Source: Paragorgia papillata
Lineage: Eukaryota; Cnidaria; Anthozoa; Scleralcyonacea; Coralliidae
Direction: 5' to 3'
Assembly: GCA_035771165.1 (NCBI GenBank)
Contig: JAWNZC010000100.1
Coordinates: 1,164,001-1,228,000 of the forward strand
Length of the DNA stretch: 64,000 nt
Part shown: one piece after another, positions 36,560-45,875 of the stretch
Position numbering within the stretch: position 1 is the first letter of the stretch
Layout: every line of letters starts with the position of its first letter
Notes under the pieces: model-generated
Told to the model about the DNA's origin: nothing
The model's database searches: none
The model's input: the letters and a program-made list of their open reading frames with translations, nothing else
Made by a program: the position numbers and the translations under genes

Positions 36560-36840
36560 TGAGTGAACATGGTAAGAGCACGTCGAAATAAGAGTAAAAA
36601 TAAACATAAACACGAACATGGACATGGACATGGAACAAAAACATAAACGTGAACAGCAATTTTAAGTAAACATGAAAGGAAACGGAACGCCAACGTGAAC
36701 GCCAAAAGACCAAGGTTAAGGACGCGAACTGGGACGCGGTTGAGAACGCGGATGGGAACGTTGGCATGTACGTTAAAACACATATACAAATACGCACACA
36801 GAGAGTGGCAGTGGTGGGGACGAGAACAGGATCCGGGACA
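36560..36840. repeat. Degenerate 6-bp repeat tract
   Basis: Many imperfect copies of aacatg, aacgcg and ggacatggac-like motifs. The long open frames over it on the minus strand translate to V/H/F/P-rich low complexity and are not genes. Confidence 0.6.
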
Positions 36841-37329
36841 GATCACAAAAAAAAATGCGAAGAACTAAGCAAAAATGAAAAGAAACTTGGAGTTTTTAAC
36901 CAATGCATCTCCTATACACGAATGTAACCGCAAAAAACGCATCAAACAATTAATAACATGACCCACAACAAGTTACATTTAAAGGGCACTGAGCAACAGA
37001 ATTAAACTTTTTTATGCTCAAATTGTTTAGCTTAGCGCAAGTAAAACTAGGAATACGACAACTTAATTTAAAGTGCGTATGTCATCCTCAGGGACTTTAC
37101 ACATTTGTACTAATTGGAACATTCTGAGAAATGCGAAAATTTCATCTTCATGGATTTTTTTTCCGTTAAAGTTGGCGATTTTGACGTTAGCCGCGGGAAC
37201 AAAAAACTGGGATCTAGTAAGACTAGTAAGCGGAAGTGACGTAGAATGTGGAAGCGGGATTTCACCGAAACAGTGTTTATATAGCGAACACGAGGCAAGC
37301 TGAATAATCTCTGCTTTTTTCCGCCGTAT

Positions 37330-37602
37330 TACTGTTTGTATTCGCTCGAAAGTTCATCGAAATATAGTTCAGTGTCCTCTAGCGTTACAGATACAAACTT
37401 TATTCCGGGATACGTCCTGGAGGTCGAAGACGACGCAAACATGTCTACCACTGACACGATCACAAATGAGGATGAATGGTTTGTCCAACCGTATATCAAG
37501 ACAAGCCAATTGCTGATGCAGAGTAGATCGAGAGGTATAATTAATGAGCAAAGATCAGAAGACTCGAAGAAGATAGAATACAAAGGCTACAAACTCGCTT
37601 AG
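37330..37602 (+). pseudogene. Fold-back element ORF, acidic segment (left arm)
   Basis: Ser-rich start (SLESSSKYSS) then DTNFIPGYVLEVEDDANMST and a charged, coiled-coil-like tail with SKKIEYKG. The right-arm version (minus, 38632-38880) reads the same core but ends with RIQRLETRLDRR, which shows that the left-arm frame has shifted near its end. The right-arm donor-like ..AEVDSW-gtaagt suggests an intron before the Cys-rich segment. Confidence 0.55.
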
Positions 37603-37657
37603 ATAGACGCGCAGTAAGTGTATTTAATAGTGTAATATTTTAATGTCTATCAAATCG

Positions 37658-37957
37658 GGTAGAAGTTAGATGGGATGACTCTCTGGGACCTTTTCCGAAG
37701 GCTGCGCCAAGTGACTGAACTTTACTGCGCATCCCACAAGCTTTGGAAACGACTGTGGACCATAAATTGAGAATTATATTAGGGGTGGTTGGAGGGGACG
37801 GGGATGACAGAAAACGTACCCTTTTTTAGGTTAGGGTGAGGGGGTTCTACTGGTTAGGGTTAGGGGGGAGTTGGGATAGGTTTTCATTAAAAACCATACT
37901 TTACAAGGCTACATCTTCGGAAAAGGTCCCAGGGAGTCATCCCATCTAACCTCTTCC
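37658..37957. mobile_element. 300-bp MITE nested in the fold-back, exact 9-bp TSD
   Basis: GTTAGATGGGATGACTC and CTGGGACCTTTTCCGAAG at the left are inverted at the right end. atcaaatcg flanks both sides (37649-37657, 37958-37966) and occurs once at the corresponding place in the right arm, proving insertion after the fold-back formed. The interior has a g-rich stretch with three ttaggg-like words. Confidence 0.9.
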
Positions 37958-38029
37958 ATCAAATCGTTTGTGTTTTGCGTCGAATTGTATTTACATTATT
38001 TGTGTCATTTGTATATTGTCAATGGATTC

Positions 38030-38166
38030 ACGGGTTCGTACTCGCTATATTTTTCATGTGGAAATGTGGAAATTGCAGTACAAAACTGCTTGTGAATGCG
38101 AAAGAATGTCGATGTTGCATGGAGATCGAAGCTTGCGTTGAAGCGGTTAACAGTGAACAAAAGTAG
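38030..38166 (+). pseudogene. P2RX7-like C-terminal zinc domain segment (left arm)
   Basis: Reads WKCGNCSTKLLVNAKECRCC, then MEIEACVEAV. The W-x-C-G-x-C...E-C-x-C-C pattern is that of the cytosolic ballast domain of the P2X7 receptor (P2RX7_C), which binds zinc. Cnidarian genomes contain many multi-copy proteins with this domain and no channel part. A second copy in the right arm (minus strand, about 38400-38500) has CKCGNCSTKLLVNAKECQCC and then a frameshift. Here the domain clearly belongs to a mobile element. Confidence 0.7.
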
Positions 38167-38399
38167 CTTGCTGCGTATAGGCAGTGTTGAAACAACAATA
38201 GAAATATAGTAAGGTTAGATATACTGCCGAAACAGAGAACGTAGTAGTCTAACGGAGAAACTTTCAGTGAGAAACGTGACGAAGGGTATTCGCTCGAAAC
38301 GTTAGACCCCAATACGTTCTCTGTTTCGGCAGTATATCTAACCTTACTATATTTCGATTGTTGTTTCAATACTGCCTACGCAGCACGCTACTTTTGTTC

Positions 38400-38880
38400 A
38401 CTGTTAACCGCTGCAAGCTTCGATCTCCATGCAACATTGACATTCTTTCGCATTCACAAGCAGTTTTGTACTGCAATTTCCACATTTACATATGTTGGGG
38501 AAAATATAGCGAGTATGAACCCGTGAATCCATCGACAATATACAAATGACACAAATAATGTAAATAAATACAATTCGACGCAAATCATAAACGATTTGAT
38601 AGACATTAAAATACTACACTAAATAATACACTTACCAACTGTCTACCTCAGCGCGTCTATCTAAGCGAGTTTCTAGCCTTTGTATTCTATCTTCTTCGAG
38701 GCTTCTTTGCTCATTATACCTCTCGATCGACTCTGCATCAGCAATTGGCTTGGCCTCATTTGTGATCGTGTCAGTGGTAGACATGTTTGCGTCGTCTTCG
38801 ACCTCCAGAACGTATCCCGGAATAAAGTTTGTATCCGAGTCATTCTGGCTGTTATCTCGATCTGTAGCGCTAGAAGACAC
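38400..38880 (-). pseudogene. Fold-back element ORFs, right-arm copy
   Basis: The inverted partner of 37330-38166. The acidic segment (38632-38880) is intact over about 80 codons. The Cys-rich segment (about 38400-38500) has lost several bases after MEIEAC and closes early. Neither arm alone has both segments intact. Confidence 0.6.
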
Positions 38881-39304
38881 TGTGAACTATATTTCGATGA
38901 ACTTTCGAGCGAATCCAAACAGTAATACGGCGGAAAAAAGCAGAGATTATTCACTTGCCTCGTGTTCGCTATATAAACACTGTTTCGGTCTGAAACCCGC
39001 TTCCCCATTCTACGTCACTTCCGCTTACTAGTCTTAAAAGACCGCAGTTTTTTTGTTCCCGCGGCTAACGTCAAAATCGACACATTTAACAGCGAAAAAG
39101 TCCATGAAGATGAAATTTTCGCCTGAGAAGATATATTACAAATCTTCTCAGAATGTTCCAGTTAGTACAAATAGGTAAAGTCCCTGAGGATGACACAGGC
39201 ACTTTAAATTTAATTATTTTTATTCAAAATTTTCTTTTGGTTCAAAAACAGACCACGGCAAACCCAGTAACGGCTACGATACAGCGACGACGCAAACCTC
39301 AATC

Positions 39305-39338
39305 TCAATTTCAACGACAACGACACCGACACCGACAC

Positions 39339-39387
<49 letters not shown>

Positions 39388-39390
39388 GAT
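39305..39390. repeat. (ACGACA)n / (CGACAC)n microsatellite
   Basis: A hexanucleotide tract with interruptions. Its translations (Arg-Gln-rich plus strand, Ser-Leu-rich minus strand) are artefacts. Confidence 0.9.
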
Positions 39391-39638
39391 GAGGATGACA
39401 GCGATGACGAATGACAACGACGATAGCGATAAGATTTCATACGGCTATTTCCAAATTGAAAACTAGGCTTTATATGCACTGAGCGAGATAAGTGACCCAA
39501 AATTTGAAAAATATACAGGTAATTTTGTCCAAACAACAGTAACTAAAACTTGTTGTTTATCACTGTATCGAAACAGAGGAAAAACTCTTACTCGTGTTTA
39601 AACAAAATACTCAAATAGGCTTATAGTTTAAAGTTAAC

Positions 39639-39782
39639 CTGCATCAGAATATGTCGTGTGGTCAACTCCTGGTCCAGTATGGTCGGTAGACGTGTCACCA
39701 TTATTGATCGACCAATCAAAATCGTCATGAACGAGTCCACGCTGACGCCAGTAACAAAAGCCATCTTCAAAGTCACAATCCC
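39639..39782 (-). CDS. MAM/LDLa gene, exon: MAM domain part 1
   Basis: Encodes DCDFEDGFCYWRQ, then DDFDWS and GDTSTDHTGPGVDHT, an excellent start of a MAM domain: C-D-F-E-D-G-F-C-x-W, D-F-x-W, and T-G-P-x-x-D-H-T are its signature. The acceptor is gcttaatttaaag and the donor GTTAAC, which is weaker than usual. Length 144 bp, phase 1 at both ends. A 5.7-kb intron separates it from part 2 and contains the fold-back element and the LINE. Confidence 0.92.
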
Positions 39783-40618
39783 CTTTAAATTAAGCATAAA
39801 TAAATTATGAAACGTCCATACTAGGATCCACATAGTATTAGCGGTAAGATTGGTAAATATTCACATAATTAGTAAGTATTAATCAACATAACAAAGCATT
39901 TTAGATGAATTAATCACTATTGATTAATAATTACTGATTTTCCTTGAGCGTGCGGACGTGTGTGACAAATTTTGGTAAAAGATACGAGAACGCTAAAGGG
40001 AATAAACCACAATGGCATTTCTTACTTCTGCAACAGCTATGCAGAAACATTTCTGGATGTAAACTGTTCGAAATTTCCTAAAATTCAAATATTTTAATCT
40101 GGCCGTCGAGATGTAGGAGAGGAGTTGGCTATGTTTAACACACAAAAAATAGAGAACAGTTCGTGTTGCTGACTTTTTATGTTTCCTACTGAACTCAAAG
40201 AACAAGAGTTATAGTCAAGACCTAAAAATGTTTAAAATTGAATGATTAAAATAGCCGTTTGAAATTGGTAACAACCAATTATATTTGGGCAAAATATGTA
40301 ATTGAATTATTTATAACCGAAATATATTGGTTGCAGTAAACAATTATTGATTGATCGTTGTATAACAATAAGGTTTTGTGACAACCAGTAAAGGTTGGTC
40401 AAAATGAATAATTTACCATAAACTATTCCAAGCTGAATTTGGATGAACCTATTTAGGTTTGACTGTCGAACATTCCAATTATTAATCATGCATTTGTTAA
40501 AAAATACTAATTAGCAACATGCAACCCGTACTTATTGGCTAAACTAGCAATTAATTACTGGCAGTCATTTTTAAATCAACTGTTAGCGCCCAGACTCTCA
40601 CTGCTGCAGACTAAAGTT

Positions 40619-40823
40619 AACTCACTCTTGTCCGAGGGCTTACCCAGAGGTGAATAAAATCGTCTGGCGTTAGAGAATAAAAAAATAAAGACCGATTCGA
40701 ACAGGAAAGAGATACAGATAGTTTATAACTCATTCCTGTCCGAGGGCTTCCCCAGAGGTGTTTAAAATCGTCTAGCGTCAGTCAGAATAATATACTAAAG
40801 ATCGATTCGGACAGGAAAGAGTT
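40619..40823. repeat. Two tandem copies of a ~100-bp palindromic repeat
   Basis: Each copy starts with AACTCANTCNTGTCCGAGG and ends with CGGACAGGAAAGAG (first: CGAACAGG), an inverted terminal motif. Copies are about 108 bp apart and share cccagaggtg and aaatcgtct. Looks like a short MITE duplicated in tandem. Confidence 0.65.
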
Positions 40824-41075
40824 AAGCCTGCTTGGCCAGGGTTAGTACTTGGATGGGTGGCCGAATGGGAATAATTCCCGTATCATGCTTGAACTCGAAA
40901 CTTATGTCAGTATAGTTGATTCGCCTGTTCCGAGTTATCCAGTGTTTCTCACTCCGAAAAATCGACATCTTAATCATAGCTGTCTTCCGTGGTCTAACAT
41001 GAGTCGTATGGCAGCTATAACGAGCGCCTTTGATACGCTTTCGACTCGAGCACGTTGATTTGCGTCCATCGCAAT
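40822..41075 (+). mobile_element. 5S rRNA-derived SINE (5'-truncated)
   Basis: ggttagtacttggatgggtg is the 3' half of 5S rRNA, including the box C promoter region, followed by gaatgggaataattcccg. Downstream comes a tail related to that of the copy at 44033. 5S-headed SINEs are classed as SINE3. The 5S part is incomplete, so it is neither a functional rRNA gene nor an active SINE. Confidence 0.75.
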
Positions 41076-42299
41076 TCAGCTACCGGATCCAAGTAAGCAT
41101 GATTAGCCGCAGCCGCTCGGTCTTTTCCTTACCAAATAGAACTAGAAATACGTAAACGCAACAACCCTTCGCCCGTTTTTACCGGTACATGAATATTTGT
41201 CAAAAAAATACTGATTAGAAAACACCCTTGCGCTCTTTTTTATTGGGAGCTTGGAAATAACCACTCTTGCCCGAACAATCGAAAATATGGTTGTCATTTA
41301 AGTAGAATGTTTGAAAGAAAAAATTGTTTAACTCCAATGTTTTAAAATGCATCCAGGGTTTGAACACGACCATGTTGTAAAACAACCGAGGATGTTTCGA
41401 CCAGATTACTAAAGCAGAAATCAAAAAGTCATTCAAATATATGGATTATAAATTTTGCAGTTCTTTCCTTTCATGTATACAAAGAACCTTGGTAGAGTAT
41501 CAAAAAGATTTCCATTTAAAAACAAACAAACATTGAAACCAACTGAAATTTTTGAAATTTCAAAACTGAAATTTCAAACTCAAGTTCACCTAAAATAACA
41601 AAAATAATTTTTTATTCCAAACTATGAAGTGCTGAAATTGTTTTTACCTCGGTATTTACATACTATTTTCAAAAAAATTGCTCCCTTTTTGATATTTTAT
41701 GCCCAATTATAAAAAAGCTACGCTAAGCCACAAGTGCATGGTTTTACTATAAAAGCATATTTAAAAGAAGATAGTAAAACGGCAGCCGCAGTGAAGAATG
41801 CAAAAACTTGAAAAGGATCCGTTTAAAATGCTTTATAGACACATTAATATAAAATTAACAGTAACAAGATAATTACAAACAGAGTAACTCTCATAAGGAT
41901 TGCTTTACACATAAACACTGATTTGCTTCTGTTCTTATAACAAAAACCCTTTCTTAATTCTTTTTGTCAAAAATAGATTATGTTGTTAGGTAAAATGTTT
42001 TTTTGTTAAGAACTATATTATTTCCAGTGCACCACAATCTTTACCGCGCATGGTCCTACCACATATATATGCAAATATTCAGATCACAGAAATTGGCATT
42101 ATATGGCGCCTTTCTTAACGCGTGTAAAATGCATTTCACGCGTGTCGAGATTAGCACACTCACCGGGCACGAGCGTTCGGCACGCCGCCAGGGCTCGGGC
42201 ATTTTATACTTGTTAAATTAGTAACACAAATATTATTTGGATAATTCAACTATTTTATTATGTGGTAAAAGTTGACCATTTTAAAATGGTCGTTTCAAC
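41076..42299. other. No gene recognised (intron)
   Basis: AT-rich intronic sequence. A minus-strand frame at 41215-41436 is open for 73 codons, but no splice context or domain supports it. Confidence 0.4.
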
Positions 42300-42307
42300 C
42301 AAATAAG

Positions 42308-42540
42308 AGGGTCCTGAAAGGGGGGGGTGCAGATCCCATTTTCCCAGCGTAGTTTGTTACGAAATCCAATTCCCATTCACTAAACATTTTAAAATCCCAG
42401 GCACGTGTTCTCATCACTAAAATTCTTCCCATTCCTAGTGGCACTTTAATCCCATTTCCAGTGATAGAAATGCAGAAAATCCCAGTTCCAGGGGTGAAAA
42501 ATGAGCAATTCCCATCTCCCATTTTACCCTTCAGGACCCT
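42308..42540. mobile_element. 233-bp MITE, exact 8-bp TSD
   Basis: AGGGTCCTGAA at the left and its complement at the right. caaataag lies on both sides (42300-42307 and 42541-42548). The interior is made of repeated tcccatt/aatcccag words. The size and 8-bp duplication suggest a hAT-derived MITE. Confidence 0.85.
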
Positions 42541-42595
42541 CAAATAAGATTGGTTGTTTAATTGGTAATAGATTGATACGAAGTTAGATTGATAC

Positions 42596-42673
42596 CTGTG
42601 TTGTAACCACAAAGAGTGTTGTTCTTGAAATCTGCCGAACAACCCATGTCATTTAATCTACATGTTCTTTTAC
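42596..42673 (-). CDS. MAM/LDLa gene, short Cys exon
   Basis: Encodes KRTCRLNDMGCSADFKNNTL then CGY. Acceptor tatattttag, donor GTATCA. It is 78 bp, phase 1 at both ends, in the right strand and order between LDLa and MAM exons. The DFKNNTLCGY part resembles a MAM opening, and the three Cys could make a small disulfide unit; I cannot assign a family. The symmetrical phase is the best support. Confidence 0.5.
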
Positions 42674-43742
42674 CTAAAATATAATGTGTATTTAATTGGA
42701 AGTTGTGAATTATGTAAAATTCCAGCTGTGCGTTACCACTAAAGCTCGATTTCTTCAGGGCGTAAAATGTGGCGCGCTCGACGTTTTGTATTGTTGGAAT
42801 TCAATAGTTTTCTTCCTGATCCTTCTACATGAATACTACTTACATGACAAAAGAAAAACGTCAAACTCCGAGAAGTTAATAAAAAACGTTCTGTAAAATA
42901 GGACTAATTCTGTCAACGAATTTTTTCCTGTATTCGAACAAAGTATGCTCCAGCGTCCCAAGGATGCACGTGCATATAATGTGCATGCAGACGGTTAATT
43001 TAAGACATAATTGAACGCTGGAATCTACGTGTACAGAGTTACAACTTCGTGATCAAGTATAAGCTACATCAAAGGCCGTAAAAATCCAACTGATTATTTA
43101 TTACGACATCCAGCGACTGATAATGTGTCTGACGCAACGTATTTTCAAATGCTCGCAGATTATTACATCTGTTTTCAAACACATCAGGCCGTTTCAAAAG
43201 CAATGGCACTTTTAGAAATTCAAGAGGCTACGACGACTGACCGAACATTACAATACTTTGCTAGTGTTATTTGCTCTAATCAGTGGAAGCTGATTTTCAC
43301 CCTGTCTAGAGAAAAATATCGTTTGCTCAACCTGAGTAACAATCCATATACGCGCTTGTATATTACTCTGCTTTATCCTGACATAGTCAGGCTTATTGCC
43401 TAGGCCAGCCTAAGCAAAAGTCATTTGCCTATGTTGTAAATATTGTGAATAGATTGAGAAGTTTTGCCGTAGAGAATAGCGTCTTAAAGACCGTATAAAA
43501 TGACTGATATCGTCGAAATTTTGCGAGCGGTTAATAAATAAGCTACATAGCTTAGGTTTGATATGTTGTAAGTATACATGCAGTGCACTGATGTGGTACG
43601 TCTACGAGCTGTTACAAGTGCAGCTGTTGTATACAAGGGCAGAAATTGTAACAACACATTCGGCTTACTTTAAATCATCCAATGCAACGGTTGAAAATCT
43701 TTACTGACTTATGGCATTCGCATGGTTGTTGTCAATGTTGAC

Positions 43743-43771
43743 ATTATATATATATATATATATATATATAA
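43743..43771. repeat. (TA)n microsatellite
   Basis: A pure TA tract about 90 bp upstream of the Penelope hammerhead at 43862. Confidence 0.9.
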
Positions 43772-43861
43772 TAACAGTTAAAGTAGTCGTTTACAATAGA
43801 CCACAGTGTGCTCGATGCTTTGAAGGTAGAGCAAGATAGATTTCATTTAAACAAAATGAAC

Positions 43862-43904
43862 ATTGCTACTCCGAGTTTCATGCATCAAGCGATCATCAGG
43901 CAAA
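43862..43904 (-). ncRNA. Hammerhead ribozyme (Penelope type), stem II weak
   Basis: Minus strand: stem I UUGC, core CUGAUGA, a stem II region UCGC-UUGAU-GCAU that pairs poorly, GAAA, stem III ACU/AGU with loop CGG, cleavage triplet GUA, stem I GCAA. The core is intact. Orientation is the same as the transcript of the host MAM/LDLa gene. Confidence 0.65.
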
Positions 43905-43920
43905 TGAAAAAACTGATGTG

Positions 43921-44430
43921 ACAACAACCAACGAAACAGACACAACAAAACAATATTTAGGAATGACAGCCACCAACTTCAAACAACGCTTCAACAACCA
44001 CCAGAAATCTTTCCATGACGAGAAATAGTTAGTTAATAGTTAGTTAGTACTTGGATGGGTGACCATCTGGGAATAACCCCGTTCTCGAACTTGAATATCA
44101 TGTGAGTAGAGTTTAGTTGGTCTCTCCTGTGCTTCGAGGGTTTTTCGCAGGGCTCTGCGGTTTTCCTCCCTCCGTAAAATCAACACGTTATGTCTTAGCT
44201 TATGTCGTGCACTTTTAACATGAGCCTCTGGCTCGGATGATTGGGCGACCACATCCTGTGCTTGCGACGTTAAATAATAAATCATTAGAAGAAAAACTGC
44301 TTATTCTGAAAGCGAACAAGGCGAACTTGCTCAGCAAACGATCGGAGCTAATTTCAAAATGCCGGCATGAAAATAAATTTTATGCTAGGAACGTCCCATC
44401 CCCCTGGAACAGAGATACACATCCGGGAAC
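43921..44430 (+). pseudogene. Penelope-like element GIY-YIG fragment split by a SINE
   Basis: Part 1 (43921-44028) reads TNETDTTKQYLGMTATNFKQ then RFNNHQKSFHDEK and a stop: the K-x-Y-x-G-x-T-x-x-F-K-x-R-x-x-x-H segment of the Penelope GIY-YIG nuclease. A 5S SINE follows. Part 2 (from about 44276) reads LEEKLLILKANKANLLSKRS and ELISKCRHENKFYARNV, the C-terminal tail of the same protein, also seen at 48560-48780. The hammerhead-like motif at 44538 follows downstream. Confidence 0.8.
44033..44275 (+). mobile_element. 5S rRNA-derived SINE inserted in the Penelope remnant
   Basis: gttagtacttggatgggtga and ctgggaataa are 5S rRNA 3'-half sequence. The body contains gtgcttcgagggtttttcgc and ggttttcctccctc and ends at gcgacgttaaataataaa, a TAA-type tail. 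It shares both head and body with the copy at 40822. It replaces the middle of the GIY-YIG frame. Confidence 0.8.
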
Positions 44431-44537
44431 AATCTCTCGAACTCATCCCACGCAATTGCGCGCGTGCGGTGATGTCACGTGTGCCGCGATCTCACGCGGC
44501 ACGCAACATAAACAGAAACTAAAGTGAAACTTTTTCA

Positions 44538-44580
44538 GTTGCCTGATGATCGCTTAACGCGTGAAACGGACAATTGCGAC
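44538..44580 (+). ncRNA. Degenerate hammerhead (Penelope type)
   Basis: Stem I GUUGC/GCGAC pairs, core CUGAUGA and GAAA are intact, and stem II CGC/GCG pairs. The stem III and cleavage-site segment has become CGGACAAUU, with no GUH, so it should be inactive. Position downstream of the GIY-YIG tail is as expected for the 3' end of the element. Confidence 0.6.
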
Positions 44581-44612
44581 ACTCAACATTTTGAGGTAAG
44601 CCTACAAAAACT

Positions 44613-45160
44613 TACCTTGGGTGCCAGAGGCGCTTGAGTTTGTGTTTGGGAGGGAGAGCCTCTGGTCTCGCGAGCTTCAAATCTCACTTTGGCTTGTTAC
44701 TTCCTGTTGATTATTCTCACGGTTGAGTAAAATTTGAAACTCACGTTGCTATGTTACGATTGTTCAAAGTCCTCGACAGGAAGTAAAGCACGCTGTCTGG
44801 CACACTCGTTCGTTACTTCGTTTTCGATAAGGTAACTATGGATTTTATCACAATTCCAACTCACTGTGGAAAGAATAATTATCGGACTTCCTGTTCACAA
44901 AAACTAGACTTTCGCTTTGGTATTTCAGTGAGCTGAAACGGCAATCCGAGACTCAGAGGTATGGTTTAAGTTTTTATAATTCTAATTACTCACGGTCACG
45001 CGTGACTTGCTTTGATTAACCAGTAGAAACGCTTTCAGAAATTTCGGCCAATCAAAAACCGAGTTCAGATATTGAACGCGCCAAAGTGAGATTTGAAGCT
45101 CGCCAGACCAGAGGCTCTCCCTCCTAAACACAAACTCAAGAGCCTCTGGCACCCAGGGTA
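44613..45160. mobile_element. ~550-bp MITE with TACCTTGGGTGCC ends
   Basis: taccttgggtgccagaggc at the left and taccctgggtgccagaggc reversed at the right, then about 70 more paired bases (GAGTTTGTGTTTGGGAGG, AGCTTCAAATCTCACTTTGG). No coding sequence. Half of the same terminus recurs at about 49445. Confidence 0.8.
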
Positions 45161-45177
45161 TACTATATATATATATA

Positions 45178-45395
45178 AGTGAGTTTTGGTTCACGAAATG
45201 TTAGAGAGTGCTCAATACCATATATAGATAGAGCAAAATACAAAGTATGAAGTATAGTTTTACCTTAAAGTCTTCGCTACCAGAGGTTTCGCCCTAAACG
45301 GGATCATCAGTCGCCTGATGATCCCGTTTAGGGTGAAACCTCTAGTAGCGAAGACTTTAAGGTAAAACTATACTTCATACTTTGTATATATATAT
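45178..45395. repeat. Penelope-type palindrome between TA tracts
   Basis: Two inverse copies of tatgaagtatagttttacc, aagtcttcgctacca and gaggtttc meet at a 4-bp centre (TCGC). Short TA tracts lie on both sides. The left arm continues into the gtgagttttggttcacgaa leader shared with 26813 and 49163. Confidence 0.85.
45311..45351 (+). ncRNA. Hammerhead ribozyme (Penelope type)
   Basis: Stem I UCGC, core CUGAUGA, stem II CCC with loop GUUUA and GGG (flanked by a U-U mismatch), GAAA, stem III ACC-UCU-AGU with one C-A mismatch, cleavage triplet GUA, stem I GCGA. All core bases conserved. The left arm cannot form stem I, because the palindrome centre supplies it to one strand only. Confidence 0.75.
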
Positions 45396-45734
45396 ATAGT
45401 ATATACTATATATATATCAGTGAAGACACAGCCTCCAGCAACTTAGTGTACTCGATATTTGGCGACAAGACAGTTATTACAACTTTTGGATATATTAATG
45501 GCCAGAAAATTGTATAGAAACATTCTTAGACACTCTTATAGGACATTCTTCTACTTAATTTTGTTGACTTTTCTCATTATTCTACTACATCAGCCTTGTT
45601 TATCAACAAAATCTCATGCTTCGGTAAACAAAGCAAAACCACTATTCACTATTCACGTGTAAACCACTATTCACCTGCGGTATATATATATACTTTAGAA
45701 AAGCAAGTTCTAGTTGTATGTAAATTCAACTTAC

Positions 45735-45875
45735 TGTTTTTTTCGCCGTATTTCCCCCCACATATCTCTGGTTCATCTGCTCTATCCAAGCAATCCGCCA
45801 CACCATCGCAGGTAGAATTCCAAGAAACGCATCTGCCACTAGGACAATAATATTCGCTTGATAAACAAACAAAAT
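45735..45875 (-). CDS. MAM/LDLa gene, exon: LDLa repeat
   Basis: Encodes CLSSEYYCPSGRCVSWNSTC, DGVADCLDRADEPEIC: six Cys in LDL-receptor class A spacing with the C-D-G-x-x-D-C and D-x-x-D-E calcium-binding acidic cluster (LDRADE, slightly divergent from the usual DGSDE). Acceptor ccttttttgtag, donor GTAAGT, length 141 bp, phase 1 at both ends. LDLa modules bind ligands and calcium outside the cell. Confidence 0.9.

Larger units (their letters stand above)
37072..39203. mobile_element. 2.1-kb fold-back transposon, TTAA-flanked
   Basis: Two arms of about 1 kb in inverse orientation meet near 38250. TTAA lies on both sides (37068-37071, 39204-39207), and the termini are AGTGC followed by GTCATCCTCAGGGACTTTAC. 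Each arm carries the same two coding segments: an acidic exon with TNFIPGYVLEVEDDANMSTT, and a Cys-rich exon. TTAA duplications are made by piggyBac and Kolobok elements. Lies in an intron of the MAM/LDLa gene. Confidence 0.9.

Noticed and set aside
36547..36846. Minus-strand 99-codon Val/His/Phe-rich frame with a start Met
   Set aside because: Lies over a degenerate 6-bp repeat; no homology-like motifs.
37835..37875. Telomere-like TTAGGG words
   Set aside because: Only three imperfect words in a g-rich MITE interior; not an interstitial telomere array.
39153..39536. Arg-Gln repeat and Ser-Leu repeat frames
   Set aside because: Translations of a hexanucleotide microsatellite.
40822..40900. 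5S rRNA gene
   Set aside because: Only the 3' half of 5S is present and it continues into a SINE body shared with another locus.
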